Below are positions 35,465-43,680 of a stretch of 53,463 nt of DNA, one piece after another. Source of the stretch: Sphingobium wenxiniae. GTDB taxonomy: Bacteria; Pseudomonadota; Alphaproteobacteria; Sphingomonadales; Sphingomonadaceae. Positions within the stretch are counted from its first letter, which is position 1. Every line of letters begins with the position of its first letter. Below the pieces are notes generated by a model. That model was not told where the DNA came from and ran no database searches. It saw nothing but the letters and a program-made list of their open reading frames with translations. Both the position numbers and the translations under genes were made by a program. The stretch lies in assembly GCF_007830065.1 (NCBI RefSeq), contig NZ_VLKK01000017.1:1-53463 (forward strand), in the 5' to 3' direction.

Positions 35465-35511
35465 GATACAAATCCTTGCAGTCTGCCACTGGTGCTGTGA
35501 GTTTTTGTATC
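35465..35511. repeat. Inverted repeat GATACAAA / TTTGTATC
   Basis: Perfect 8-bp arms at 35465-35472 and 35504-35511, just past the 3' end of the PIN gene. It may be the edge of the inserted toxin-antitoxin segment or a weak hairpin. The 31-base loop and A+T-rich arms argue against a strong terminator. Confidence 0.45.
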
Positions 35512-35522
35512 AGCGCCGCGGA

Positions 35523-35954
35523 CTAATTATTCGCTTGCGGTGCTTTGCCTATCAGTTCGAGAAACTGGCGCACCGTGATGATCCGTGCGCCCGCGTGCCG
35601 TTCCAGACTCAACAGGTCGGCCTTGTCGCCAGTGATGAGCATATTGGCGGCTCCCGCTTCAACGGTGGCGAGCAAATAATTGTCCCAGGGATCGCGGCAA
35701 ATAGTGACAACAGGCAAATCATCGAGAACGGTGGCGATTCTCCGCAATTCATTGACCAAGCGCCCGGCCAGCATCGGCGACAGACGGGCGCGTATCTTTG
35801 CGTAGCGCGTGACGCGGCGCAATTCTTCGATCTGCTCGATGGATGTCAGCAGGCTGAAATGCCCCTGCTGCCATAGCGCGACCAACTGTGCGGGCAGTGA
35901 TCGGCTCGACAGCAGGGCGCTGATAAAGACATTGGTGTCGATGACAACGCGCAT
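35523..35954 (-). CDS. PIN-domain toxin (putative RNase)
   Basis: A 143-residue PIN-domain protein: the first acidic residue is in MRVVIDTNVFISALLS (Asp6), then EELRRVTRY, and the last acids are in CRDPWDNYLLATVEAGAANMLITGDKADLL. These acids bind divalent metal for RNA cleavage. It lies three bases after the upstream RHH gene, the usual antitoxin-toxin order. The pair interrupts the normal copG-trbB adjacency of the transfer cluster and so looks inserted. Confidence 0.88.
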   Translation of the reverse strand: MRVVIDTNVFISALLSSRSLPAQLVALWQQGHFSLLTSIEQIEELRRVTRYAKIRARLSPMLAGRLVNELRRIATVLDDLPVVTICRDPWDNYLLATVEAGAANMLITGDKADLLSLERHAGARIITVRQFLELIGKAPQANN

Positions 35955-35957
35955 GGC

Positions 35958-36197
35958 TTACTGCTTGCGCGCGTCGGCGACCGCTTCCTCGATCAGGCTG
36001 TCCAGTTCATCGACGGAAAGATCGTCGAACCCGGCCCTGACTTCCGTGAGGGTCAGGTCAAGCAGACGCCATTTGACTGATTCTTCGATGAATTTCGACA
36101 GGTCGCCCTTCTTCATCCCGCGTTGTGCGAGATAGGTCCGAACCTCGATATCCGTTTCCGGCGCTACATTGACGGTCCAGCGGGTTACATCGCCCAT
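35958..36197 (-). CDS. Ribbon-helix-helix antitoxin partner of the PIN toxin
   Basis: A 79-residue protein: RWTVNVAPETDIEVRTYLAQRG looks like the beta strand and first helix of an RHH domain, and the acidic C-terminal helix (DDLSVDELDSLIEEAVADA) would bind the toxin. ATG 36197 has GGAG nine bases upstream; the GTG at 36203 is less likely. A palindromic stretch directly upstream (36211-36240) is a probable autoregulatory operator. Confidence 0.8.
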   Translation of the reverse strand: MGDVTRWTVNVAPETDIEVRTYLAQRGMKKGDLSKFIEESVKWRLLDLTLTEVRAGFDDLSVDELDSLIEEAVADARKQ

Positions 36198-36210
36198 GAT
36201 CACTCACTCC

Positions 36211-36240
36211 GATAAGCTGTTTTACGCTTAAACGCTTATC
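36211..36240. promoter_or_regulatory. Candidate operator of the PIN/RHH toxin-antitoxin pair
   Basis: A 30-base A+T-rich inverted repeat with arms GATAAGC (36211-36217) and GCTTATC (36234-36240), with partial symmetry (TGTTT/AAAC) inside. It lies 14 bases before the antitoxin start. Antitoxins of this type usually repress their own promoter through such sites. Confidence 0.6.
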
Positions 36241-36268
36241 ATGTTTCACGCCGACTGGCAATCAGTGG

Positions 36269-36688
36269 CTATTCCTTCGCGGCGGTCGAGACATCCTCGC
36301 CGATCTCCTGCCGGACTCTCGGTCCATTGGCGAGCCTACGCCCCAGCGCCTCGATGAAGGCGTCATAGCGGTCGTTCCCCAGGCGGCGCAGCGCCGCGCG
36401 TTCCGTTTCGGGCGGTGGCGGGGTCGATGTCAGCCAGAAGCGCACGAACTGCGCGATCATCTCGACGCCGATGCCGAGATCGCGTTCGAGTCGCGCCGCC
36501 TTGCGATCTAGCCGGTCCATGCGCTTCGCCATCGCCGCCTCGCGCCGCTCGTCCCCATCGGGCGAGAGGAAGGAGGCAATGGCCGCTTCCGCCACCAGCG
36601 AGCGGGATTGCCCGCGCCGGTCGGCATAAGAAGCCAGCGCCTGCATGATGTCGCGGTCGAGATAGACCGAAAGCCTGTCCTTGCTCAT
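36269..36688 (-). CDS. CopG-family ribbon-helix-helix protein of the transfer cluster
   Basis: A 139-residue protein with an N-terminal RHH domain (DRLSVYLDRDIMQALASYADRRGQSRSLVAEAAIASFL) and a C-terminal helical part, DLGIGVEMIAQFVRFWLTSTPP. This is the CopG-type gene constantly found between traG and trbB in these elements. It may regulate traG/trb or assist the coupling protein. It overlaps the traG stop by four bases. Confidence 0.85.
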   Translation of the reverse strand: MSKDRLSVYLDRDIMQALASYADRRGQSRSLVAEAAIASFLSPDGDERREAAMAKRMDRLDRKAARLERDLGIGVEMIAQFVRFWLTSTPPPPETERAALRRLGNDRYDAFIEALGRRLANGPRVRQEIGEDVSTAAKE

Positions 36689-38757
36689 AGCTCGATCCCG
36701 TCATCCCGGTCCATTGAGGCCCGGCGCGCGTTCATCGCCTGCTCGCGCTGGATTTCCCGGTTGCGGATGGCGTCCGCATCGGATTCCGGCTCGTCCGGGT
36801 CGAACTCGTTGGACGGCGCGGGCCGGGGTTTGGGCGCGATGTCGAGATGCCGCTCCTGCTCGGGTTCCTGACGGATGTCCGCCGCCGCCTCGCTCTCCCC
36901 TGTGCTGTCGGACTTCTCGCCGTCCGCCTCGTCAGCCTTCGCCTTCCCGCCCTTCGGTTGCCCGATGCCTTTCGCTTCTTCCCGCCGCCTGGCGAATGCG
37001 CGCATCATCCTATCGTCGGGCGCGATGGGCGGCAGGCTTCGCCAGTCGTCGGGACGGATTTCCCGGTCGGTCCACGTGGCCGGATCGGGCGGCGCCATGA
37101 TGCGCGTGGTCAGACGCGGATCGGTATAATAGGCCGCCTTCTTGGCGCGGATCGGATGGATGCCCGACACCATGACGATTTCCTCGTCGGGCGGAAGGGT
37201 CATGACCTCGCCCTGGGTCAGAAGCTGGCGGGCGGTTTCGGAGCGCGAGACCATCAGGTGCCCGAGCCAGGGGCTCAATCTATGTCCGGCGTAATTTTTC
37301 ATCGCCTTCATCTCGGTGGCGGTGCCGAGCGCCTTCGAGACGCGCTCTCCCGTCCGCTCGTCATTGGTCGCGAAGCTGACCCTGATGTGACAATTGTCGA
37401 GGATGGCGTTGTTGGGTCCATAGGCCTGCTCAACCTGGTTGAGGCTCTGTGCGATCAAAAAACCTTTGATTCCATAGCCAGCGACGAAGGCCAGAGCCTT
37501 CTCAAAGAAGTCGAGCCGCCCCAGCGCCGCGAACTCGTCAAGCATCATGAGCAGGCGATGGCGCTTCGTCCCGCTGTCCAGTTCCTCCGTCAGCCGCCGG
37601 CCGATCTGGTTGAGCATGAGCCGAATGAGCGGACGGGTGCGCGAGATGTCGGATGGCGGGACGACCAGATAAAGCGTGACCGGCTCGGGGCCTTCAACGA
37701 GATCGGCGATGCGCCATTGGCAGCAGCGCGTCACCTCGGCGACCACCGGATCGCGGTAGAGGCCGAGGAAGGACATGGCGGTCGAGAGCACGCCCGACCG
37801 CTCATTGTCGCTCTTGTTCAGCAACTCGCGCGCCGCCGAGGCGATCACGGGATGCACGCCCGCCTCACCCAGGTGCCGGGTCGCCATCATCCGGTCGAGC
37901 GTCGTCTCGATCGGCCGCGCGGGGTCCGACAGGAACGCGGCCACCCCCGCCAGCGTCTTGTCCGGCTCGGCATAGAGCACATGCAGGATCGCTCCGACCA
38001 GCAACGAGTGGCTGGTCTTTTCCCAATGATTGCGGCGTTCGAGCGAGCCCTCGGGATCGACCAACACATCGGCCACGTTCTGCACGTCGCGGACCTCCCA
38101 TTGGCCGCGCCGGACCTCCAGTAGCGGGTTGTAGGCTGCCGATAGCGCGTTGGTCGGATCGAACAGCAGCACGCGGCCGTGCCGCGAACGGAAGCCGGCG
38201 GTCAGCGTCCAGTTCTCGCCCTTGATGTCATGGACGATGGCCGATCCCGGCCAAGTCAGCAGCGACGGCACGACCAGGCCGACGCCCTTGCCGCTACGGG
38301 TCGGCGCATAACAGAGAACATGCTCCGGCCCGTCATGGCGCAGATAGGCCCGCCCGAACTGGCCCAGCACCACGCCATTGTCGCCGAGCAGACCGGCCTT
38401 GCGGATTTCCTTCTCGCTGGCCCAGCGCGCCGAGCCATAGGTTTCAGCGTTCTTCAGTTCGCGCGCGCGCCACACCGACATGGCGATGGCGACCGCAATC
38501 GACACGAACCCGCCGGAGACAGCGATATATGCCCCGGTCTGGAAAATGTCGGGTGCGTAGGCGTCGAACGAGAACCACCACCAGAAGAAGGCCGGCGGCG
38601 GATAGATCGGCCAGTCGCCGACCATGAACCAGGGTGGGCCAAGCTCTGGCTGATACGCCAGTGCCGATGCCGTCCATTGGGTCGCGCTCCAGATGCTGGA
38701 AAGCACGATTAGGAAGACGGCGGTGATCTGGCCCCAGAGGATTTTGGTCGCGGACAT
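36685..38757 (-). CDS. traG: Type IV coupling protein TraG (VirD4-like)
   Basis: A 690-residue inner-membrane ATPase that brings the relaxase-DNA complex to the channel. Two or three N-terminal helices precede GSARWASEKEIRKAGLL. Walker A is YAPTRSGKGVGLVVPSLL (about 151-160) and Walker B is LLMMLDEFAALG, followed by GFLIAQSLNQVEQAYG. The C-terminus is charged and low in complexity. ATG 38757 has AAGGAGG four bases upstream. The second copy of the 36-bp repeat lies 64 bases before the start. Confidence 0.94.
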   Translation of the reverse strand: MSATKILWGQITAVFLIVLSSIWSATQWTASALAYQPELGPPWFMVGDWPIYPPPAFFWWWFSFDAYAPDIFQTGAYIAVSGGFVSIAVAIAMSVWRARELKNAETYGSARWASEKEIRKAGLLGDNGVVLGQFGRAYLRHDGPEHVLCYAPTRSGKGVGLVVPSLLTWPGSAIVHDIKGENWTLTAGFRSRHGRVLLFDPTNALSAAYNPLLEVRRGQWEVRDVQNVADVLVDPEGSLERRNHWEKTSHSLLVGAILHVLYAEPDKTLAGVAAFLSDPARPIETTLDRMMATRHLGEAGVHPVIASAARELLNKSDNERSGVLSTAMSFLGLYRDPVVAEVTRCCQWRIADLVEGPEPVTLYLVVPPSDISRTRPLIRLMLNQIGRRLTEELDSGTKRHRLLMMLDEFAALGRLDFFEKALAFVAGYGIKGFLIAQSLNQVEQAYGPNNAILDNCHIRVSFATNDERTGERVSKALGTATEMKAMKNYAGHRLSPWLGHLMVSRSETARQLLTQGEVMTLPPDEEIVMVSGIHPIRAKKAAYYTDPRLTTRIMAPPDPATWTDREIRPDDWRSLPPIAPDDRMMRAFARRREEAKGIGQPKGGKAKADEADGEKSDSTGESEAAADIRQEPEQERHLDIAPKPRPAPSNEFDPDEPESDADAIRNREIQREQAMNARRASMDRDDGIEL

Positions 38758-38820
38758 ATGACCTCCTTGCGGCAAGGAGAGAGGCTAGGAATCCGCTGTT
38801 TCAAGCACTATTCGCGCAGA

Positions 38821-38856
38821 TCGCAGGCTGGCGAAGAAAGACAGGGAATGGCGTAG
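38821..38856 (-). repeat. 36-bp direct repeat, copy 2 (before traG)
   Basis: Identical over 36 bases to 35297-35332. It lies 64 bases upstream of traG on the strand that reads into traG. The flanks on both sides differ from copy 1. Confidence 0.85.
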
Positions 38857-39080
38857 CCGCGTGTGTCCGTCAGATGTGTGGCGGCAGTTTCCGCCGACAT
38901 AGCCGCCTTTCGCTCGGCAAGCCTCGTTCGTTGATACCTGCCGTTTATTCATATTTGGCTTTCCGATGACGAACGGCATTTCTCATCGTTTAGCAAAGCA
39001 AGGCTCAATAGTTAAATTCGGTGATGTGAAACAGTGTCATGAGAATGTGGCGGCGGGTGGCTCTCTCCAACATAACATTC

Positions 39081-39120
39081 GACATTCTCGAAAAATGTCA
39101 ATATGAGATCAATGTGACAT
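39081..39120. promoter_or_regulatory. Candidate operator array before the RHH-IetAS operon
   Basis: GACATT (39081-39086) pairs with AATGTC (39094-39099), and a second small palindrome ATGT-G-ACAT lies at 39112-39120. Recurring GACAT/ATGTC half-sites 18-57 bases before an RHH gene are what an RHH autorepressor would use. Confidence 0.45.
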
Positions 39121-39137
39121 CATAGTGGATTCATGGA

Positions 39138-39311
39138 ATGGCAGAGCGGAACGGGGATAAGAGCAGGGTTCCTGTGACCATAAGGATACCCGAAGCAATC
39201 CTGAAAGAGATCGACAACAAGGTCGAGCAGGAAGAGCTGCCAATTTCGCGCAATCACTGGATCGTGGAGGCGCTCGTGGAAAAGCTGAAGAAAAATCACA
39301 ACGGAAATTGA
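39138..39311 (+). CDS. Small Arc-like ribbon-helix-helix protein upstream of ietA
   Basis: A 57-residue reading frame that ends four bases before ietA. The core RVPVTIRIPEAILKEIDNKV looks like an RHH beta strand and first helix, and SRNHWIVEALVEKLKK is the second helix. Its A+T-richer composition matches ietAS rather than the transfer genes, so it travels with them. I infer a transcriptional autorepressor, possibly an added antitoxin-like component. The start is ATG 39138; ATG 39133 is out of frame. Confidence 0.7.
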   Translation: MAERNGDKSRVPVTIRIPEAILKEIDNKVEQEELPISRNHWIVEALVEKLKKNHNGN

Positions 39312-39315
39312 TGCG

Positions 39316-40314
39316 ATGGCGCGAAGCGACCTCTTAATCTCTCTGGTGAAAGCCAGTGTCGGCGGCGATAAAACTGCCGTTCGCTCCGCCGTGGAAAACA
39401 TCATCGCAGAAGAGAAAGGGAAGCAGCATAACGTGCTCGCGGAACGGCTTACTCGTGCCCTCCAAACGAACGGTAACGGAAGTCGAACATTCCCCCCCTC
39501 CGGATATGAAAACAAAAACCGAGTTCGCGAAGCGCTTGCAGAAGTCACACCCAAGCACCGCCTCGATGACATCGTTTTGAACGAACAGACGCGGCAGAAT
39601 ATCGATCAACTTATAGAAGAACAGCAGCGCGCGAGCCTTTTACGCGCGCACGGACTAGACCCGCGCCACCGGGTGATGCTTGTCGGACCACCGGGTAACG
39701 GAAAGACCTCATTAGCCGAGGCAATCGCAGAATCGCTCGCAGTGCCGTTCTTTATTATCCGCTATGAAGCCCTCATTGGGAGTTATCTTGGCGAAACAGC
39801 ACAGCGTCTAAAGAGAGTGTTCGATTTCATCCGTACGACACCCTGTGTGGTGTTCTTTGATGAGTTCGATGCAGTTGGCAAAGAACGCGGAGACCTCCAT
39901 GAAACTGGTGAGATTAAACGCGTCGTATCCTCTCTTTTGATGCACGTCGATGAACTGCCGAGCTATGCCGTGATTATCGCGGCTTCCAACCATGCAGAGC
40001 TTCTCGACCGAGCCGTATGGCGCAGATTCCAGCTCCGACTGAACCTCCCTGCTCCCACCGCCAAAGAGCTCCAAATCTATTTGGAAAAGCAGTTCAAAAA
40101 GTTTGACGGTTCTCCGGGAATTTCATCGGCAAATGTCGTCAAACGACTGGGTTCAGTGAGCTACGCAGAGGCCGAAGAATTCATCTTGGATATCCGGCGC
40201 AGAGAGGTTCTTTCGATGCATGAAAAGCCGCTCAAGTCGATCCTTAGTGAACAGCTTCAAGCGTGGGAGGACCGCGCGCAACCAAAAAACCAAAGTTCAA
40301 AAGCGGCGGAATAA
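39316..40314 (+). CDS. ietA: IetA-like AAA-family ATPase
   Basis: A 332-residue AAA+ ATPase: an N-terminal helical part (1-85), then Walker A GPPGNGKT (124-131), Walker B CVVFFDEFD (177-185), sensor AASNH with Asn225, and an arginine pair in WRRFQL (236-237). The small C-terminal lid domain follows. ATPase plus subtilase is the IetAS arrangement, described as a toxin-antitoxin and incompatibility module of an Agrobacterium Ti plasmid and reported as an antiphage system. The gene is three bases from ietS and clearly lower in GC than the transfer genes. Confidence 0.82.
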   Translation: MARSDLLISLVKASVGGDKTAVRSAVENIIAEEKGKQHNVLAERLTRALQTNGNGSRTFPPSGYENKNRVREALAEVTPKHRLDDIVLNEQTRQNIDQLIEEQQRASLLRAHGLDPRHRVMLVGPPGNGKTSLAEAIAESLAVPFFIIRYEALIGSYLGETAQRLKRVFDFIRTTPCVVFFDEFDAVGKERGDLHETGEIKRVVSSLLMHVDELPSYAVIIAASNHAELLDRAVWRRFQLRLNLPAPTAKELQIYLEKQFKKFDGSPGISSANVVKRLGSVSYAEAEEFILDIRRREVLSMHEKPLKSILSEQLQAWEDRAQPKNQSSKAAE

Positions 40315-40317
40315 TGA

Positions 40318-42930
40318 ATGGCAGATCGTCCTCTTCTCAGCTTACCGAACCCCACTAGGGAATCTCCGAAAGGGAAACCTGCCGTCATAGTCGAAAAGGT
40401 CCGTCCGGCTGGAGCGGAACGCCAAGGCCAGAGACTTGGGCCAAAATTCGAAAGGCTATCTGAGGTACTCCCTGACCCTCAGCAGTTAGCGGAGCTCAGA
40501 AACGATCCAGCGGCAATTGCGCCGGAAAGAGCACTGGTTTTTGAGATTGCGAGTGAAGTGGTCGATTTCGACCGTGCGCGGCGCAATGTGCCTGGCTTGG
40601 AATTTTTGGGCGAAGATCAAGACGAAGTTGCTCCAGATGAGGATTTCGTTGTCGAGGACAAACCTGACAAGGTAATTCGTCGCCGCATTTACTTCACCAT
40701 GCCTGACGCAACGGCCTTGCGCGAGATTGTCAGTTTGTGGAAGCGATACCAAGCGGGTGAGGAACTCGGCTACGGACGGACAGAGTGGAAGAAGGTATTT
40801 GACCACTTGGCAGATATCCGGCCATGGGGTCCTCAAGATAGAATAACCGAAGAAGCCAAAGCCGACTGGATCAGGCATCTGGAGGAAGCCCCCGATGAGC
40901 CTATCCCGCTGGAAGTAGAATTTTGGTATCGAACAAGTGCGCCGCTTCGTGAAACCGCGCACCAGAAATTCCAAGAAATGGTTGGTGAGGCCGGAGGTGC
41001 GATTCTCGATCAGGCGACGATCCCAGAAATTCGATATGATGCGGCACTTCTGCAAGTTCGGCCTGAGTACGTCCGACAAATCCTCGATAATCCAGATCTC
41101 GGACTAGCGGCATTTGACGAAGTGATGGTGTTGCGGCCGCAATCGCTTGTGACCGACCCGCAAGAACTGGATTTCGCTGAAGCTGAGGATGCCAATGCCG
41201 AGGATGCGCCAGACCCGGCCCAAGCGCCCAGAGCAGCTTTGCTCGACGGGCTTCCGATGGCGCAGCATACAAAATTGGCAGATCGGCTTTCGGTTGATGA
41301 CCCCGATGATTTTGCTGCCGAATACGGACAGGCGAGTGAGCAAATTCACGGCACAAGCATGGCCTCTCTTATCGTGCATGGAGACCTGAATGCACCGATG
41401 CCGAGTGCGCCAGTTCGCAGCCAATTATACGTCCGCCCCGTCATGTTTCCACAGCAGGTGGGATTCGATGGCCAACGGCGCGAACTTATGCCGCCAAACA
41501 AGCTGGCAATCGATCTCGTTTGGCGGAGCTTCCTCAGGATGTTTGTCGGGGAAGGCGATGGTGAGCCAACCGCGCCCAACGTCAAAGTAGTCAACCTATC
41601 GCTCGGTGATTTGAACCGTCGCTTTTCCGGTGCTTTGAGTCCTTGGGCGCGCCTGATTGACTACCTCTCATGGGAGTACGGCGTTTTGGTTCTCGTCAGC
41701 GCCGGCAATATCCCAGATCCCATACCATTGGATGAAGTTGCGGCGTGGGCCGACTTTGAAGCTGTCACCGCCGAAGAGCGCGAAACTATTCTACTGCGAG
41801 CAATCCTTCGCCAACGCGCAACCCGCCGCCTTTTATCACCATCGGAAGGCATGAACGCACTAACTGTTGGTGCGTGTCACGCAGACACTATCCAGCCTAA
41901 CGGGTCAGGGCCAATGGCTCTCGACCCATATGAGACAGAGTGCCTGCCTAACCCAAGTTCTGCTCTCGGACTCGGCTATTTGCGAGGCGTAAAGCCGGAA
42001 ATTCTACTCCCCGGCGGACGCGAGCATGTTCGAACAACAAGTAATCAGGCGCCGATGTCGGTGTATCCGGTCGCGCAACCTGGCCGCTTTTTTGGTATCG
42101 GTGCTGCCGCGCCCGGTCCGAGTGGCGAATTGACAAGAAAGCTCAATTTTAGTGGTACGAGTGTAGCGACCGCATTGGCCACCCACAGCGCACTAAAGAT
42201 TATTGAAGCACTGGATGAAATTCCAGCAGAACCGCCCCACCCAAGCGTGAATGAAGCTTTCCATGCTGTACTCGCAAAAACATTGTTGGTTCATGCGGCA
42301 AAATGGGATGATGGCTTAGCGACGAAAGTCGCGGAAATTTCGAAGGAAATCGGGAACACTTACTGGGAACACCAGAGGGAGGACGCCACTCGATTTTTGG
42401 GATTCGGGATGGTCGATATCGGGAAGGTCATCGACTGCACTGAACGGCGCGCGACCATGATTGGATGGAATACCATTCATGCGAAAGAAACCGACGAATT
42501 CCGAATTCCGCTGCCCCGCCAACTCGAAAACATGGCGGGGTTCAGAGCCGTTACCGCGACGGTCGGGTGGTTTACGCCTCTAAATACCGACCATCGAATG
42601 TACCGTATGGCGAAGTTCGAGGTAGAGCCGGGAAGTGACAAAGGGCTTTCGTTGGGCGTCAGCAATTCGAAGCAACAGCCCTCCCACAACGCCTTCGGAA
42701 GAGGCACCGTTTATCACCGTAGGTGGGAAGGTAACGAGGCAAAGGCATTTGTCGATGACGGCAATCTGGTATTGAAAGTCGCTTGCAAGGCCGCAGCAGG
42801 TGAGCTTGACGATGCCATTCCCTATGGGCTGGCGGTTACTGTGGAGGTCGGAGAAGATGTCGCCGTGCCGGTTTACGAGGAAATCCGTGAGCGTTTGCGT
42901 CAACTGATTGGAGTGCCAGTTAGAGCATGA
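40318..42930 (+). CDS. ietS: IetS-like subtilisin-family (S8) serine protease
   Basis: An 870-residue protein with a long N-terminal region (1-300) of unknown fold and a subtilase domain with a full catalytic triad: Asp310 (ALLDGLP), His344 (QIHGTSMASLI) and Ser612 (FSGTSVATA). The oxyanion Asn464 is in VSAGN. The last 200 residues form a beta-rich tail. No signal peptide is present, so it acts in the cytoplasm. In IetAS the protease is the presumed effector and the ATPase its partner or antidote. It starts three bases after ietA. Confidence 0.84.
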   Translation: MADRPLLSLPNPTRESPKGKPAVIVEKVRPAGAERQGQRLGPKFERLSEVLPDPQQLAELRNDPAAIAPERALVFEIASEVVDFDRARRNVPGLEFLGEDQDEVAPDEDFVVEDKPDKVIRRRIYFTMPDATALREIVSLWKRYQAGEELGYGRTEWKKVFDHLADIRPWGPQDRITEEAKADWIRHLEEAPDEPIPLEVEFWYRTSAPLRETAHQKFQEMVGEAGGAILDQATIPEIRYDAALLQVRPEYVRQILDNPDLGLAAFDEVMVLRPQSLVTDPQELDFAEAEDANAEDAPDPAQAPRAALLDGLPMAQHTKLADRLSVDDPDDFAAEYGQASEQIHGTSMASLIVHGDLNAPMPSAPVRSQLYVRPVMFPQQVGFDGQRRELMPPNKLAIDLVWRSFLRMFVGEGDGEPTAPNVKVVNLSLGDLNRRFSGALSPWARLIDYLSWEYGVLVLVSAGNIPDPIPLDEVAAWADFEAVTAEERETILLRAILRQRATRRLLSPSEGMNALTVGACHADTIQPNGSGPMALDPYETECLPNPSSALGLGYLRGVKPEILLPGGREHVRTTSNQAPMSVYPVAQPGRFFGIGAAAPGPSGELTRKLNFSGTSVATALATHSALKIIEALDEIPAEPPHPSVNEAFHAVLAKTLLVHAAKWDDGLATKVAEISKEIGNTYWEHQREDATRFLGFGMVDIGKVIDCTERRATMIGWNTIHAKETDEFRIPLPRQLENMAGFRAVTATVGWFTPLNTDHRMYRMAKFEVEPGSDKGLSLGVSNSKQQPSHNAFGRGTVYHRRWEGNEAKAFVDDGNLVLKVACKAAAGELDDAIPYGLAVTVEVGEDVAVPVYEEIRERLRQLIGVPVRA

Positions 42931-43054
42931 AGTCTCTGCTCAAAGTGGTACTTCCGCTTTAGCTGATTGCTGTTTCAAAGCCGCCATTCCGGATCGTCCA
43001 ACAGGGCGGACAGGAAGGCTCACCGCCGCGGCCGGCCGTCGTGTCGAGAATTTC

Positions 43055-43081
43055 TTGAAGCCGCGCGGCCCATGCTATGAT
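43055..43081 (+). promoter_or_regulatory. Possible promoter of the membrane-protein gene at 43121
   Basis: TTGAAG (43055-43060) and TATGAT (43076-43081) are 15 bases apart, slightly short, just upstream of the GTG at 43121. An inverted repeat with arms GCCCAT/ATGGGC overlaps the -10. It is weak evidence. The gap 42931-43120 holds no gene and probably contains the right edge of the IetAS insertion. Confidence 0.35.
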
Positions 43082-43120
43082 GGGCGAACTATTCGCGCGG
43101 CCATTGAAGGAGGAGGCGCC

Positions 43121-43672
43121 GTGATCGTCATCCAGATCATCGTGTCGATCCTGGCGCTCTGGCTGCTCTATCATCTGATGATGTGGGCGCTGCCGCTCGC
43201 CGCGGGTATTGGCCTTGGCTACCTTGCCTTTCAGCATGGCTCCGGCTGGCTGCTGGCGATCGGCATGGGATTTATTGGCACGGTGATCGGTCTCGCCATC
43301 CTGCATCTCGGGATGGCCGCCCGTTCGCTCTGGATACGGCTGCCGGTCATTCTCGCCTTCGTCGGCCCGGCTGCATATGCGGGCGCCGCCGCGACATATG
43401 GGATGGCGATCCAGACCGGCGCGCAAGGTCCGGTATGGCCGGTCGTCGCAAGCATCGGCGGCGGGCTGGTGTTCGCCATTCTGGCATTCGTCCGCCTGCT
43501 TACCATGACAGGCCAGCCTGCTCCTGGCGCGCAGCCCGCCATGCCTGCTCCGGCGCAGGGCGAACCGTTCTCGCAGCCCGAACCTACGATCGTCTATTAT
43601 CATCCGATCGAGCCGGTGCGTCCGCGCCTTTCTCATGAGCGCGGGAGCGCGGGCCGCACGATCGACCTCTGA
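43121..43672 (+). CDS. Polytopic membrane protein of unknown function
   Basis: A 183-residue protein with four or five hydrophobic helices (IIVSILALWLLYHLMMWALPL, then further segments to about residue 130) and a hydrophilic Pro-rich tail. I do not recognise a family. The GTG at 43121 is preceded by AAGGAGGAGG and is favoured over the longer frame, which begins inside the ietS 3' end. It is the only plus-strand gene in the transfer block apart from IetAS, and converges on the relaxase gene nine bases away. Confidence 0.65.
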   Translation: MIVIQIIVSILALWLLYHLMMWALPLAAGIGLGYLAFQHGSGWLLAIGMGFIGTVIGLAILHLGMAARSLWIRLPVILAFVGPAAYAGAAATYGMAIQTGAQGPVWPVVASIGGGLVFAILAFVRLLTMTGQPAPGAQPAMPAPAQGEPFSQPEPTIVYYHPIEPVRPRLSHERGSAGRTIDL

Positions 43673-43680
43673 CGCCCTGA

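Larger units (their letters stand above)
35198..35522. other. Intergenic region between trbB and the PIN gene
   Basis: These 325 bases hold the leader of the trb operon (minus strand), including one copy of the 36-bp repeat (35297-35332), and an inverted repeat near the 3' end of the PIN gene. I find no convincing gene, and no clean -35/-10 pair that I would defend. Confidence 0.6.
38758..39137. other. Intergenic region between traG and the IetAS module
   Basis: A 380-base divergent gap. The traG-proximal part holds the 36-bp repeat copy. From about 38960 the sequence becomes A+T-richer and leads into the inserted IetAS module, with repeated GACAT/ATGTC words near 39081-39120. A minus-strand frame at 38785-38979 looks spurious. 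Confidence 0.6.

Noticed and set aside
35465..35511. Rho-independent terminator after the PIN gene
   Set aside because: The arms are A+T-rich and the loop is 31 bases, so the hairpin would be weak; kept only as an inverted repeat.
36211..36240. A sixth QseB-type box in the toxin-antitoxin promoter
   Set aside because: GATAAG and CTTAA words occur, but not as a direct repeat with the 11-bp period; better explained as an antitoxin palindrome.
36847..38124. 425-codon plus-strand frame opposite traG
   Set aside because: Antisense of TraG, no recognisable domain.
38785..38979. 64-codon minus-strand frame upstream of traG
   Set aside because: It reads through the 36-bp repeat, has no Shine-Dalgarno and no family resemblance; more likely leader DNA.
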